Translations under genes and position numbers: made by a program
Assembly (NCBI RefSeq): GCF_900142185.1
Contig: NZ_FQZZ01000006.1
Location: 1 to 64,000 of the forward strand
DNA length: 64,000 nt
Direction of reading: 5' to 3'
From: Lutimaribacter pacificus
GTDB lineage: Bacteria > Pseudomonadota > Alphaproteobacteria > Rhodobacterales > Rhodobacteraceae
Shown: positions 45,504 to 54,849 of the stretch, piece after piece
Position numbering within the stretch: position 1 is the stretch's first letter
How the letters are laid out: every line of letters begins with the position of its first letter
The notes under the pieces: generated by a model
Told to the model about the DNA's origin: nothing
Database searches by the model: none
Seen by the model: the letters and a program-made list of their open reading frames with translations, nothing else

Positions 45504-46067
45504 ATGGCAGAGCCCAGGGAAGAGGAATTCCTCGACGATATCGAACAGGCCGAGGCCGAGGCGAACGCCGCCGCCGAAGAAGAGATCACTGACGAGGCGG
45601 CAGAGGTCGATGCCCTGCGCGCCGAACGTGACGAATATCGTGACAAGTTCATGCGCGCGCTGGCAGACGCCGAAAATTCGCGTAAGCGCGCCGAAAAGGA
45701 TCGCCGCGAGGCCGAGCAATATGGCGGGTCCAAGCTGGCCCGCGACATGCTGCCGGTTTACGACAACCTCAAGCGTGCGCTTGAGGCCGCGACCGATGAA
45801 CAGCGCGCGGCCTTCGGTCCGTTGCTCGAAGGGGTCGAACTGACCCTGCGCGAGCTTCTCAACGTGTTCGGCAAGCACGGGATCGAGCTTGTCAGCCCGG
45901 TTGAGGGCGACCCGTTCGACCCGCAACTGCACCAGGCCATGTTCGAGGCGCCGGTGCCCGGCACCAAGGCCGGGCAGATCATCCAGGTTTCGGCCGAAGG
46001 TTTCATGCTGCACGACCGCCTGCTGCGGCCCGCGCAGGTCGGCGTGTCGTCGAATACCGGGGCATAA
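45504..46067 (+). CDS. grpE: GrpE nucleotide-exchange factor
   Basis: The protein has 187 residues. A long acidic N-terminal coiled coil (EEEFLDDIEQAEAEANAAAE, then ALRAERDEYRDKFMRALAD) is followed by the KRAEKDRREAEQYGGSKLARDMLPVYDNL core (given by its ends) and the beta domain ending VSAEGFMLHDRLLRPAQVGV. It exchanges ADP for ATP on DnaK. It is co-transcribed with hrcA and ends at the hairpin at 46076-46100. Confidence 0.96.
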   Translation: MAEPREEEFLDDIEQAEAEANAAAEEEITDEAAEVDALRAERDEYRDKFMRALADAENSRKRAEKDRREAEQYGGSKLARDMLPVYDNLKRALEAATDEQRAAFGPLLEGVELTLRELLNVFGKHGIELVSPVEGDPFDPQLHQAMFEAPVPGTKAGQIIQVSAEGFMLHDRLLRPAQVGVSSNTGA

Positions 46068-46075
46068 GCATTGCG

Positions 46076-46100
46076 GGACGGGTGGCGTCACCCGTCCTTT
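46076..46100 (+). terminator. Hairpin terminator after grpE
   Basis: GGACGGGTG (46076-46084) pairs perfectly with CACCCGTCC (46089-46097) around GCGT, followed by only three T. It overlaps the mutS stop codon on the opposite strand. It is probably a weak intrinsic terminator for hrcA-grpE. Confidence 0.55.
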
Positions 46101-48724
46101 GCCAGCATCTCACGCAGATCGTAGAGCGCCTGCAACGCCTCGCGCGGGGTCAGGTCGTCGGGGCGAATCTCGCGCAGGCGGTCTTCGACCCCGGATGATT
46201 GCGCAGGCTTGGCGGGCGCCGGTGCGGGCGCTGCGGCGAACAACGGCAGATCGTCGATCAGCGCCTTGGGTTTTGCCGCGCCTTCCCGTTCGCCCTGTTC
46301 CAGCGCATCCAGAACGACCCGGGCCCGCGCCACCACCGATTCCGGCAGCCCGGCCAGTTTGGCCACCTGCACCCCGTAGGACCGGTCGGCCGCGCCCTTG
46401 CGCACCTCGTGCAGGAAAATCACGTCGCCTTCGTATTCGCGCACGGCAACGGTGGCGTTATCGACGCGATCCAGCTTGCCGGCCAGTTGCGTCAGCTCGT
46501 GATAATGCGTGGCGAACAGCGCGCGGCAGCGATTGACCTCGTGCAGATGTTCCAGCGTGGCCCAAGCAATCGACAGCCCGTCATAGGTGGCGGTGCCGCG
46601 CCCGATTTCATCGAGGATGACAAGCGCCTTGTCATCCGCCTGGTTCAGGATCGCGGCGGTTTCCACCATTTCCACCATGAAGGTCGACCGCCCGCGCGCC
46701 AGATCGTCCGAGGCGCCGACGCGGCTGAACAACTGGCTGACCATGCCGATATGCGCGTGGCGGGCCGGCACGAAGCTGCCCGCCTGCGCCAGCAGGGCGA
46801 TCAGCGCGTTCTGGCGCAGAAAGGTCGATTTACCGGCCATGTTCGGCCCCGTCAGCAGCCAGATATCCGAGGCATCCCCCAGCGCGCAGTCATTGGCGAT
46901 GAACGGGCCGCCCCCTTGCTGACGCAGCGATTGTTCCACCACCGGGTGCCGACCGCCTTCGATCTCCAGCATCCGGCTGTCATCGACCACGGGCCTGCCC
47001 CATGCCTCGCCGCGCGCAAGGTCGGCCAGCGCGGTGGTCAGGTCGATCTCGGCCAGCGCGCGGGCGGCTTGCGCGACCTCGGCGGCGCGTTCCAGAACCT
47101 CGTGTTTCAGGCTGTCATAGAGCCGCTTTTCGATCTCGATCGCCCGTCCGCCCGCGTTCAGGATGCGGGTTTCCATCTCGGACAGATCGACCGTAGTGAA
47201 CCGCACCTGATTCGCCGTGGTCTGGCGATGCTTGAAGCTTTCGTTCAGCGGTGCCGACAGCATCTTGTCGGCATGCGTGGCCGTGACCTCGACGAAATAG
47301 CCCAGCACGTTGTTGTGTTTGACCTTCAGCGACGCGATGCCTGTCAGCTCCTGGTATTGCGACTGCATCGCCGCGATGACGCCGCGCCCTTCGTCGCGCA
47401 GCTGGCGCATCTCGTCCAGTTCCGCGTCGTATCCCGGTGCTATGAACCCACCATCGCGCACCAGCAGGGGCGGTTCGGCGATCAGCGCCTGATCCAGAAG
47501 GTCCAGCAATTCATCATGGCCGATCAGGCTCTGTTTCGCCTGCATCAGCAGTTCAGGCATCTCGTCCGGCAGGGTTTGCGCAATCCCGGCCGCCTGTTCC
47601 AGCCCGTTGCGTATCGCGGTCAGGTCGCGGGGGCCGCCGCGATCCAGCCCAAGGCGCGACAGCGCGCGATCCAGATCCGGCACCTTGCGCAACGCGCTGC
47701 GCAAATCGGCGGAAAGCCGGGTTTCGTCATGGGCGAACTGCACCGCCTCCAGCCGTGCCTGAACGACCTCCAGCACGCGCGACGGGCTGGACAATCGCCG
47801 TTCCAGCAGGCGCGCGCCGCCGGCGGTCAGCGTGCGGTCGACCGCAGACAACAGCGAACCGGTACGTCCGCCATTCATCGAATGGGTGATTTCAAGGTTG
47901 CGGCGGGTTGCGGCGTCGATCTGCATCACGCGCGCCTCGGCCTCGCGGACGGGCGGGCGCAGCAGCGGCAGTTTGCCCTTCTGCGTGATCTCCAGGTATT
48001 CGACGATAGCGCCCATCGCCGAAATCTCGGGCCGGGTGAATTGCCCGAACGCCTCAAGCGAGCCGACGCCAAACAGGGTGCAAAGCCGTTTCTCGGCGCC
48101 CTGGCTGTCAAAGGCCGCGCGCCCCAGCGCCGTCAGCGATGCGCCGGAGTCCGAGACTGTTTCGGCCATATCCGCCTCTTGCGCCTCGGATACGATCACC
48201 TCGGACGGGGCAAGGCGGGCCAGCTCCGGCCCCAGCCGCACCGGCGCCAGCGGCATTACGTGAAACTCACCCGTGGAAATATCGGCCCAGGCCAGCGCGC
48301 TGGCATCGCGCACCGTAACGAAGGCGGCCAGGTAATTGTGCCGCCGCGCCTCGAGCAGCGATTCCTCGGTCAGGGTGCCGGGCGTGACCAGCCGCACCAC
48401 GTCGCGCCTGACCACCGATTTCGACCCACGCTTTTTCGCCTCTTCCGGGCTTTCCATCTGTTCGCAGACGGCGACGCGAAACCCCTTGCGGATCAACGTC
48501 AGCAGATAACCCTCGGCCGAATGAACCGGCACGCCGCACATCGGAATGTCCTGATCCAGATGCTTGCCGCGTTTCGTCAGGGCGATATCCAGCGCTTCGG
48601 CCGCGGACACCGCATCGTCAAAGAACATCTCGTAAAAATCGCCCATCCGGTAGAACAGCAGCGCGTCGGGGTATTGCGCCTTGATTTCCAGATATTGCGC
48701 CATCATCGGCGTGACGTTCGACAC
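46088..48724 (-). CDS. mutS: MutS DNA mismatch-repair protein
   Basis: The protein has 878 residues. The mismatch-reading motif is LFYRMGDFYEMFFDD (F30-Y31-E32). The C-terminal ABC-type ATPase has TGPNMAGKSTFLRQNA (about 625), LDEIGRGTATYDGLSIAWA and the ATHYHELTQL switch. It recognises mispairs and insertion loops. I place the start at the GTG at 48724, preceded by AGGGGGTG; an ATG pair at 48703-48706 is downstream. It is convergent with grpE and divergent from the malic enzyme (139 bases). Confidence 0.97.
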   Translation of the reverse strand: MSNVTPMMAQYLEIKAQYPDALLFYRMGDFYEMFFDDAVSAAEALDIALTKRGKHLDQDIPMCGVPVHSAEGYLLTLIRKGFRVAVCEQMESPEEAKKRGSKSVVRRDVVRLVTPGTLTEESLLEARRHNYLAAFVTVRDASALAWADISTGEFHVMPLAPVRLGPELARLAPSEVIVSEAQEADMAETVSDSGASLTALGRAAFDSQGAEKRLCTLFGVGSLEAFGQFTRPEISAMGAIVEYLEITQKGKLPLLRPPVREAEARVMQIDAATRRNLEITHSMNGGRTGSLLSAVDRTLTAGGARLLERRLSSPSRVLEVVQARLEAVQFAHDETRLSADLRSALRKVPDLDRALSRLGLDRGGPRDLTAIRNGLEQAAGIAQTLPDEMPELLMQAKQSLIGHDELLDLLDQALIAEPPLLVRDGGFIAPGYDAELDEMRQLRDEGRGVIAAMQSQYQELTGIASLKVKHNNVLGYFVEVTATHADKMLSAPLNESFKHRQTTANQVRFTTVDLSEMETRILNAGGRAIEIEKRLYDSLKHEVLERAAEVAQAARALAEIDLTTALADLARGEAWGRPVVDDSRMLEIEGGRHPVVEQSLRQQGGGPFIANDCALGDASDIWLLTGPNMAGKSTFLRQNALIALLAQAGSFVPARHAHIGMVSQLFSRVGASDDLARGRSTFMVEMVETAAILNQADDKALVILDEIGRGTATYDGLSIAWATLEHLHEVNRCRALFATHYHELTQLAGKLDRVDNATVAVREYEGDVIFLHEVRKGAADRSYGVQVAKLAGLPESVVARARVVLDALEQGEREGAAKPKALIDDLPLFAAAPAPAPAKPAQSSGVEDRLREIRPDDLTPREALQALYDLREMLAKDG

Positions 48725-48863
48725 GAGAAACACCCCCTTGGTTTCGCGCGACCTTACAAATGCCGCCGCGCGCGTCCAAGGGCCAATCGGTGCAAACGGT
48801 TGAGGCAGGCGCGTGCGCCATGTAAGAGGCATCAGCCCGACCCAATCACAGGCCCCCGTAAAG

Positions 48864-51119
48864 ATGTCGAAAAACCGTATCACCCGAGAAGAGGCGCTGG
48901 CCTTTCACCTGGAACCCACCCCCGGCAAGTGGGAGGTGAACGCCACCGTCCCGATGACCACACAGCGCGATCTGTCGCTGGCCTATTCGCCGGGCGTCGC
49001 CTTTCCGTGCGAGGAAATCGCGGCCAAGCCGGAACTGGCCTATGACTTCACCAACAAGGGCAACCTTGTGGCGGTGATTTCGAACGGCACGGCGGTTCTG
49101 GGGCTTGGCAACCTCGGGGCGCTGGGATCGAAGCCGGTGATGGAGGGCAAATCGGTCCTGTTCAAACGCTTTGCCGATGTGAACTCGATCGACATCGAAC
49201 TGGATACCGAGGACGTGGATGCGATCTGCAACGCGGTCAAGCTGATGGGGCCGACCTTTGGCGGTATCAACCTCGAAGACATCAAGGCGCCCGAGTGTTT
49301 CATCATCGAACAGCGTCTCAAGGAAGAGATGGATATCCCCGTCTTCCATGACGACCAGCATGGAACGGCGGTGATATGCGCGGCGGGGCTGATCAACGCG
49401 CTGCACCTGTCGGGCAAGAAGATCGAGGATGTCAAGATTGTCCTGAACGGCGCGGGGGCTGCTGGCATTGCCTGTATCGAGCTGCTGAAGCGTATGGGTG
49501 CGCGGCACGAAAACTGCATCGTCTGCGACACCAAGGGCGTTATTTACCAGGGCCGGACCGAGGGAATGAACCAGTGGAAATCGGCCCACGCAATCAAGAC
49601 CGAGTTGCGCAGTCTTGAGGATGCGATGAACGGGGCCGACGTGTTCCTGGGCGTGTCGGTCAAGGGTGCCGTCACGCAGGACATGGTGGCCAGCATGGCC
49701 GACAACCCGGTTATCTTTGCGATGGCCAACCCCGACCCGGAAATCACCCCGGAAGAGGCGCACGAGGTGCGGCAGGATGCGATCGTCGCAACCGGGCGCA
49801 GCGACTATCCCAATCAGGTGAACAACGTCCTTGGCTTTCCCTACCTGTTCCGTGGTGCGCTGGATATTCACGCGCGGGCCATCAACGACGAGATGAAGAT
49901 CGCCTGCGCCGAGGCGCTGGCCGAACTTGCGCGGGAAGACGTGCCCGACGAGGTTGCGATGGCCTATGGCCGCAAGCTGACCTTCGGTCGCGATTACATC
50001 ATCCCCACGCCGTTCGATCCGCGCCTGATCCACCGGGTGCCGCCCGCCGTGGCCCGTGCCGGGATGGATACCGGCGCGGCGCGTCGTCCGATCATCGACA
50101 TGGACGCGTATGAGCTGGGCCTGAAAACCCGGATGGACCCGACCGCCAGCATCCTGCGCGGGATCAACGCCCGCGCCCGCAACGCGCAGGCGCGCATGAT
50201 CTTTGCCGAGGGTGACGATGTGCGCGTGCTGCGCGCCGCCGTGATGTATCAGCGGCAGGGGCTGGGCAAGGCATTGGTTGTCGGGCGCGAACATGACGTC
50301 CGGGAAAAGCTTGAGGCCGCCGGCATGGGCGATGCCGTGCGCGAGCTTGAGGTGGTGAACGCCGCCAATACCCGCCATCTCGATACCTACAAGCAGTTCC
50401 TGTACGACCGGTTGCAGCGCAGGGGATATGACCGGCACGATATCCACCGGCTTGCGGCGCGCGACCGGCACGTGTTCAGCGCGCTGATGCTGGCGCACGG
50501 GCATGGCGACGGGATGATCACCGGGGCCACCCGGAAATCCGGGCATGTGATGGAACTGATCAATCACGTTTTCGACGCGGATGCATCGCACGGGGCGGTG
50601 GGCGTTACCGCGCTGTTGCACAAGGGGCGGATCGTTCTGGTGGCCGACACCCTGGTGCATGAATGGCCGGACCAGGAGGATCTTGCCACTATCGCCGAAC
50701 GCTCGGCCGACGTGGCCCGGCACCTCGGGATCGAGCCGCGCGTTGCCTTCGTTTCGTTCTCGACCTTCGGCTATCCGCGGTCCGAGCGGGCCGAGAAAAT
50801 GCATCTTGCCCCCCGTGTGCTGGAACGTCGCGGCGTCGATTTCGAGTTCGAGGGCGAAATGACCGTGGACGTCGCCCTGAACCCGCAGGCGCAGGCGGCC
50901 TATCCGTTCCAGCGTCTGTCCGGCCCGGCCAATATCCTTGTCGTGCCCGCGCGGCATTCGGCCTCGATCAGTGTCAAGCTGATGCAGGAAATGGCCGGTG
51001 CCACGGTGATCGGGCCGATCCTGTCGGGTATCGACGCGTCGATCCAGATCTGTTCGTCGAACTCGACGGCGACGGATATCCTGAACATGGCGGTCATGGC
51101 CTCGTGCAAGGTCGGCTGA
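48864..51119 (+). CDS. maeB: NADP-type malic enzyme with C-terminal phosphotransacetylase-like domain
   Basis: The protein has 751 residues. The N-terminal malic enzyme domain (about 1-430) has SLAYSPGVAFPCEEI, HDDQHGTAVI, VLNGAGAAGIACIELL and FAMANPDPEI. The C-terminal half (about 430-751) is phosphotransacetylase-like (ARMIFAEGDDVRVLRAA, then IGPILSGIDASIQI) and is thought to be regulatory in MaeB enzymes. It decarboxylates malate to pyruvate with reduction of NADP. The start at 48864 is the family N-terminus. Confidence 0.95.
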   Translation: MSKNRITREEALAFHLEPTPGKWEVNATVPMTTQRDLSLAYSPGVAFPCEEIAAKPELAYDFTNKGNLVAVISNGTAVLGLGNLGALGSKPVMEGKSVLFKRFADVNSIDIELDTEDVDAICNAVKLMGPTFGGINLEDIKAPECFIIEQRLKEEMDIPVFHDDQHGTAVICAAGLINALHLSGKKIEDVKIVLNGAGAAGIACIELLKRMGARHENCIVCDTKGVIYQGRTEGMNQWKSAHAIKTELRSLEDAMNGADVFLGVSVKGAVTQDMVASMADNPVIFAMANPDPEITPEEAHEVRQDAIVATGRSDYPNQVNNVLGFPYLFRGALDIHARAINDEMKIACAEALAELAREDVPDEVAMAYGRKLTFGRDYIIPTPFDPRLIHRVPPAVARAGMDTGAARRPIIDMDAYELGLKTRMDPTASILRGINARARNAQARMIFAEGDDVRVLRAAVMYQRQGLGKALVVGREHDVREKLEAAGMGDAVRELEVVNAANTRHLDTYKQFLYDRLQRRGYDRHDIHRLAARDRHVFSALMLAHGHGDGMITGATRKSGHVMELINHVFDADASHGAVGVTALLHKGRIVLVADTLVHEWPDQEDLATIAERSADVARHLGIEPRVAFVSFSTFGYPRSERAEKMHLAPRVLERRGVDFEFEGEMTVDVALNPQAQAAYPFQRLSGPANILVVPARHSASISVKLMQEMAGATVIGPILSGIDASIQICSSNSTATDILNMAVMASCKVG

Positions 51120-51171
51120 ACGCTTGCGCCCTGTCCCGGCTGTTGTAGCGTCGGGGCAGGGGGGGTGCCGC

Positions 51172-52044
51172 ATGACCATCTATAACCTGGGTTCGATCAA
51201 CGCCGATCATTTTTATGCCGTGCCGCATCTGCCGGGCGCGGGGGAAACGCTTGCCGCCATGACGCTTGCGACCGGGTTGGGCGGCAAGGGGGCGAACCAG
51301 TCGGTCGCCGCAGCACGGGCGGGGGCCGACGTTGTGCATATCGGCGCGGTCGGCCCCGATGGCGGCTGGGCGGTCGACAGGCTGGCGCAATATGGTGTGG
51401 GCACGGAGCGGATCGCGCGGATCGGCACGCCCACCGGACATGCAATCATCTGTGTCGATCCGGCGGGCGAGAACCAGATCATTCTCTATCCCGGCGCGAA
51501 TTGTGCCCTGACGTCCGATCAGCTGACCGTTCTGGATGCGGCGGGGCCGGGTGACTGGCTGATGCTTCAGAACGAAACCAACCTACAGCAAGAGGCGGCA
51601 GAACGGGCGCGGGCGAACGGCGTGAAAACCGCCTATTCCGGCGCGCCTTTCGACGTGGCTGCGGTGCAGGCGATGTTGCCCCATACCGATCTTCTGCTGC
51701 TCAACGCGGTCGAGGCGCGGCAACTGGCGCAGGCGCTGGGCTTGGTGGTCGGTGATTTGCCCGTGTCGCAGATCGTCGTGACAAAGGGTGCCGACGGGGC
51801 GGAATGGCATGGCACAGGGTCAGGCGAAACGGTCTCGATTCCCGCCTGTCCGGTGGTGCCTGTCGATACGACCGGGGCGGGCGACACCTTTGCGGGATAC
51901 ATGGTTGCGGGCCTGTCCCAGGGGTTGGTGCCCGAGGCCGCGTTGCGGCTTGCGTCGGCTGCCGCCGCAATAAAGGTCACGCGCGCGGGAACGGCCGATG
52001 CGATCCCCGCGCGGGATGAGGTCGATACCTTTCTGGCGGGTTAA
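51172..52044 (+). CDS. PfkB-family carbohydrate kinase (ribokinase-like)
   Basis: The protein has 290 residues. NLGSINADHFYAVPHLPGAGET with LGGKGANQSVAAARAGA is the ribokinase N-terminal signature. The active-site motif VDTTGAGDTFAGYMVAGL (about 231-248) contains the catalytic aspartate. It probably phosphorylates a pentose or nucleoside. No rbs transporter or deoxyribose genes are nearby, so the sugar is not known. The start at 51172 follows a G-rich stretch. Its stop TAA shares bases with the convergent msrA stop. Confidence 0.9.
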   Translation: MTIYNLGSINADHFYAVPHLPGAGETLAAMTLATGLGGKGANQSVAAARAGADVVHIGAVGPDGGWAVDRLAQYGVGTERIARIGTPTGHAIICVDPAGENQIILYPGANCALTSDQLTVLDAAGPGDWLMLQNETNLQQEAAERARANGVKTAYSGAPFDVAAVQAMLPHTDLLLLNAVEARQLAQALGLVVGDLPVSQIVVTKGADGAEWHGTGSGETVSIPACPVVPVDTTGAGDTFAGYMVAGLSQGLVPEAALRLASAAAAIKVTRAGTADAIPARDEVDTFLAG

Positions 52045-52703
52045 CCGGCAAAGGGCGCGCTGCCGCCCCACAACTGGCGAATCCGCTGATCCCGGCCGCA
52101 GGCATCGCGATACCGCTTATAGGCTTTCGATTGCTTGATCGGGCCGAACCGGGTCAGGACCCGGTTGTCGCCCTTGTAGTAATCCTGGTGATAGTCCTCG
52201 GCCTTGTAGAACTGCTTTGCGTTCAGGACCGGTGTCACGATTTTCTGGCCCAGCTCTTTCTCCGCCTCAGCGATCACCTGTTGCGCAAGCTGCTTTTCCG
52301 CCGGGTCAGAGACGAATATCGCCGTGCGATAACTGTCGCCCCGGTCGCAGAACTGGCCGCCGGCATCGGTCGGATCGACCGACCGCAGGAACATCGTCAG
52401 AAGCTGCTCACGCTGCACCTGCGCGGGGTCGAACATGATCTGGACCGCCTCGTAATGGCCGGTTCCGCCGCGTGTCACGTCCTTGTAGGTGGGGTTTTTC
52501 AGCGTGCCGCCGGTATAGCCCGAAACGACCTCTTTCACGCCCTTCACCTTTTCGAAATCGGCCTCGACGCACCAGAAACAGCCACCCGCGACGGTCAGAA
52601 CCTGCGTGTCCGCGGCGCGTGCTTCGGTGCAATGGGCAATCCAGCCCAGGGCGATGGCAAAGGCCAGCGTGATGCTTTTCAGATGTGCCAGACGTGATGT
52701 CAT
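52041..52703 (-). CDS. msrA: Peptide methionine sulfoxide reductase A, exported form
   Basis: The protein has 220 residues. The signal peptide ITLAFAIALGWIAHCTEARA is probably cleaved after residue 30 or 31. The catalytic motif is VAGGCFWCVEADF (C42), and GYTGGTLKNPTYKDV, GGTGHYEAVQ and the EDYHQDYY segment complete the MsrA fold. It reduces methionine-S-sulfoxide in periplasmic proteins. A cysteine inside the signal (HC) is not in a lipobox context. It overlaps the convergent kinase by 4 bases. Confidence 0.95.
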   Translation of the reverse strand: MTSRLAHLKSITLAFAIALGWIAHCTEARAADTQVLTVAGGCFWCVEADFEKVKGVKEVVSGYTGGTLKNPTYKDVTRGGTGHYEAVQIMFDPAQVQREQLLTMFLRSVDPTDAGGQFCDRGDSYRTAIFVSDPAEKQLAQQVIAEAEKELGQKIVTPVLNAKQFYKAEDYHQDYYKGDNRVLTRFGPIKQSKAYKRYRDACGRDQRIRQLWGGSAPFAG

Positions 52704-52854
52704 GGATTTGCCCTCCGAAATGATGGCTGCAGGGTGCGCGCAAACACGGCGTCAGCAAAGCCCCTGCAACGCGATGTCACGCAACGGTGACGCCGTGTGA
52801 GGGGCTTTTCCCGCGCGGCGTGCCGGTCTAGCGTTGCGGGAAGCGGAGCATATT

Positions 52855-53766
52855 ATGACCGATCACGTCACCACCCATCAGGCCGAAGACGACGCGCGCA
52901 ACGAATCCATAAAGATCTGGCTGAACGGCCGGCTTGTGCCGAGAGCCGAGGCGACGGTCAGCGTCTATGACAGCGGCTTCATGCTGGGCGACGGCGTGTG
53001 GGAGGGGTTGCGGCTGTATGACAATCGCTGGGCCTTTATCGCCGAACATATGGACCGCCTGTTCGAGGCCGCAAAAGCCATTGACCTGGATATCGGCATG
53101 ACCCGCGATCAGGTGATTTCAGCCATAACAGAAACACAACAGGCCAATGGCATGACGGATGACGCCCATGCCCGCCTGATGGTGACGCGGGGCGTCAAGA
53201 CACGGCCGTTCCAGCACCCCGCGCTCAGCCGGCAGGGGCCGACTGTCGCGATCATCATGGAGCATTCCCGCCCGTCGATCCCGCGCCCGATCCGTCTTGC
53301 CACCGTTCCGCATATCCGTGGCCTGCCGATGACGCAGGATCCGAAACTGAACAGCCACTCCAAGCTGAACTGCATCCTTGCCTGCATCGCCGCCGAAAAG
53401 GCGGGCGCCGACGAGGCGCTGATGCTGGATGTGCATGGGTTCGTGAACACGACCAATGCCTGCAATTTCTTTATCGTCCGCAAGGGCGCGGTTTGGACCA
53501 GCACGGGCGATTACTGCATGAACGGGATTACCCGGCAAAAGGTCATCGACCTCTGCCGCGCCAATGGCATCCCGGTTCACGAACGCAACTACAGCCTGGT
53601 CGATACCTATGGCGCGGATGAGGCATTTCTGACCGGCACGTTCGGCGCGCAGACGCCTGTGGGCGAAATCGACGGGCGGCAGATCGGCGACGGCCAGATG
53701 GGGCCGATGACGAAACGCCTCCGGTCGCTTTACAAGGATCTGGTCGCGCGGGACTGCGGCTCATGA
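52855..53766 (+). CDS. Class IV aminotransferase-like PLP enzyme
   Basis: The protein has 303 residues with the fold type IV pattern. VSVYDSGFMLGDGVWEGLRL is the N-terminal signature and LNSHSKLNCILA carries the PLP lysine (K170). At the usual glutamate that binds the PLP ring nitrogen (V-x-E-x-x-x-x-N) this protein has VNTTNACNFF, so threonine stands there. The call of branched-chain or D-amino-acid aminotransferase is therefore doubtful. The ATG at 52855 follows GCGGAG. The next gene overlaps by four bases (ATGA), so the two probably act together. Confidence 0.85.
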   Translation: MTDHVTTHQAEDDARNESIKIWLNGRLVPRAEATVSVYDSGFMLGDGVWEGLRLYDNRWAFIAEHMDRLFEAAKAIDLDIGMTRDQVISAITETQQANGMTDDAHARLMVTRGVKTRPFQHPALSRQGPTVAIIMEHSRPSIPRPIRLATVPHIRGLPMTQDPKLNSHSKLNCILACIAAEKAGADEALMLDVHGFVNTTNACNFFIVRKGAVWTSTGDYCMNGITRQKVIDLCRANGIPVHERNYSLVDTYGADEAFLTGTFGAQTPVGEIDGRQIGDGQMGPMTKRLRSLYKDLVARDCGS

Positions 53767-54485
53767 AGATCGCCATGTGGAGCGGGCCGCGCAACCTGTC
53801 GACGGCGATGATGTATTCCTTTGCCGCGCGCGGCGATTGCGCCGTGGTGGATGAACCGTTTTATGCGGCCTACTTGGCGCGCACCGGGCTGGACCATCCG
53901 ATGCGGGACGAGATTCTTGCCAGCCAGCCCACCGATCCCGCGCAGGTGGCCGCGATGCTTTCTGGCCCAAACCCTGCGGAAATGCCGCATTTCTACCAGA
54001 AACACATGTGCCAGCACATGATCGACGGTATTCCCCGCGACTGGATGGCGGATGTGGTCAACGTGCTCCTGATCCGCCACCCGGCGCGCGTGGTGGCCAG
54101 TTTCGGTGCGAAATACGAAAGCCCGACGCTGGCCGATATCGGTTTTGTCCAGCAGGCCGAGCTTTTCGAGTATTGCGTGGGGCTGGGGCAGAAGCCCGTG
54201 GTGATCGACAGCGCCGATATACGGCGCGATCCGCGCGATATGCTGCGAAAACTGTGCAGTATCATCGGCCTTTCCTGGACCGAAAAGATGCTGCACTGGC
54301 CCAAAGGCGGGCACAAGGACGATGGTATCTGGGCTCCGCATTGGTATGGCGCCGTTCACGACAGCACCGGCTTTGCCGCGGCCGAAGGCGACTTGCCCAC
54401 CCTGTCCGGTGCGCTGTCAGATCTGGCTGGGCAGGCGATGCCCTATTATGCGGCGCTGTCCGAGTGGCGGATTGCGCCGGAATAG
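53763..54485 (+). CDS. Sulfotransferase-like P-loop protein
   Basis: The protein has 240 residues. The N-terminus MKIAMWSGPRNLSTAMMYSFAAR (given by its ends) has a PAPS-type phosphate loop (residues 7-14), followed by VVDEPFYAAYL. A second sulfotransferase-like block is VLLIRHPARVVASFGAKY (the 3'-phosphate arginine/serine region). It overlaps the class IV aminotransferase-like gene by 4 bases, which implies a joint function. The acceptor is unknown, and sulfonation is inferred from the fold, not shown. Confidence 0.75.
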   Translation: MKIAMWSGPRNLSTAMMYSFAARGDCAVVDEPFYAAYLARTGLDHPMRDEILASQPTDPAQVAAMLSGPNPAEMPHFYQKHMCQHMIDGIPRDWMADVVNVLLIRHPARVVASFGAKYESPTLADIGFVQQAELFEYCVGLGQKPVVIDSADIRRDPRDMLRKLCSIIGLSWTEKMLHWPKGGHKDDGIWAPHWYGAVHDSTGFAAAEGDLPTLSGALSDLAGQAMPYYAALSEWRIAPE

Positions 54486-54488
54486 GGC

Positions 54489-54770
54489 CTATTTCAGCAG
54501 CGATCCCAGCTTCATCGCCACGGCCGGGTTGCCGCTGACCTTCAGCTTGCCCATCATGACACCGGTCATCGGGTTCAGCTTGCCGCTGAGCAGCGCCTTG
54601 AGGTTCTCGGCGCTCAGCCGGATCGTGCAATCCGTTTCCCGATCTGTGGTCGAGGCGCGGTTATCCGCCAGAACCAGAACGCCGTCCTTGCCGCAATCGA
54701 ATTTCAGAGAGCCGTCAAAACCCTGGCCTGCCAGGCCCTCGTTGATGCGTTCCGCGATGTCGTTCAGCAT
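54489..54770 (-). CDS. SCP2 sterol-carrier-domain protein
   Basis: The protein has 93 residues, a single SCP2 domain: LNDIAERINEGLAGQGFDGSL, TIRLSAENLKALLSGKLNPM, MMGKLKVSGNPAVAMKLGSLL. Such small proteins bind lipids or acyl chains. The start at 54770 is preferred over a GTG at 54800, because that GTG lies inside the argG terminator hairpin. It converges with the sulfotransferase-like gene 3 bases away. Confidence 0.9.
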   Translation of the reverse strand: MLNDIAERINEGLAGQGFDGSLKFDCGKDGVLVLADNRASTTDRETDCTIRLSAENLKALLSGKLNPMTGVMMGKLKVSGNPAVAMKLGSLLK

Positions 54771-54788
54771 GATGCTTGCGCCTGAATT

Positions 54789-54818
54789 GAAAATGCCCAC
54801 CTGATCAGGCGGGCATTT
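54789..54818 (-). terminator. Rho-independent terminator after argG
   Basis: On the minus strand AAATGCCCGCCT pairs with AGGTGGGCATTT (one G-U pair) around a GATC loop, followed by further T. It spans 54791-54818 and lies 32 bases after the argG stop. Confidence 0.8.
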
Positions 54819-54849
54819 CGGTAAATTCGCAAGGGTGACGTGGGTTCCC

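Noticed and set aside
46199-49045. A 948-codon open frame antisense to mutS
   Set aside because: Its translation is rich in R, Q, H and G with no recognisable domain. It is the mirror of the strongly biased third positions of mutS, a common artefact in GC-rich genomes.
48846-51179. A 777-codon open frame antisense to the malic enzyme
   Set aside because: It is composed like other shadow frames (H, G, R, D-rich) and covers a well-supported gene on the other strand.
54771-54800. A longer SCP2 protein starting at a GTG at 54800
   Set aside because: That GTG is inside the stem of the argG terminator hairpin and has no ribosome site; the ATG at 54770 gives the usual SCP2 N-terminus.
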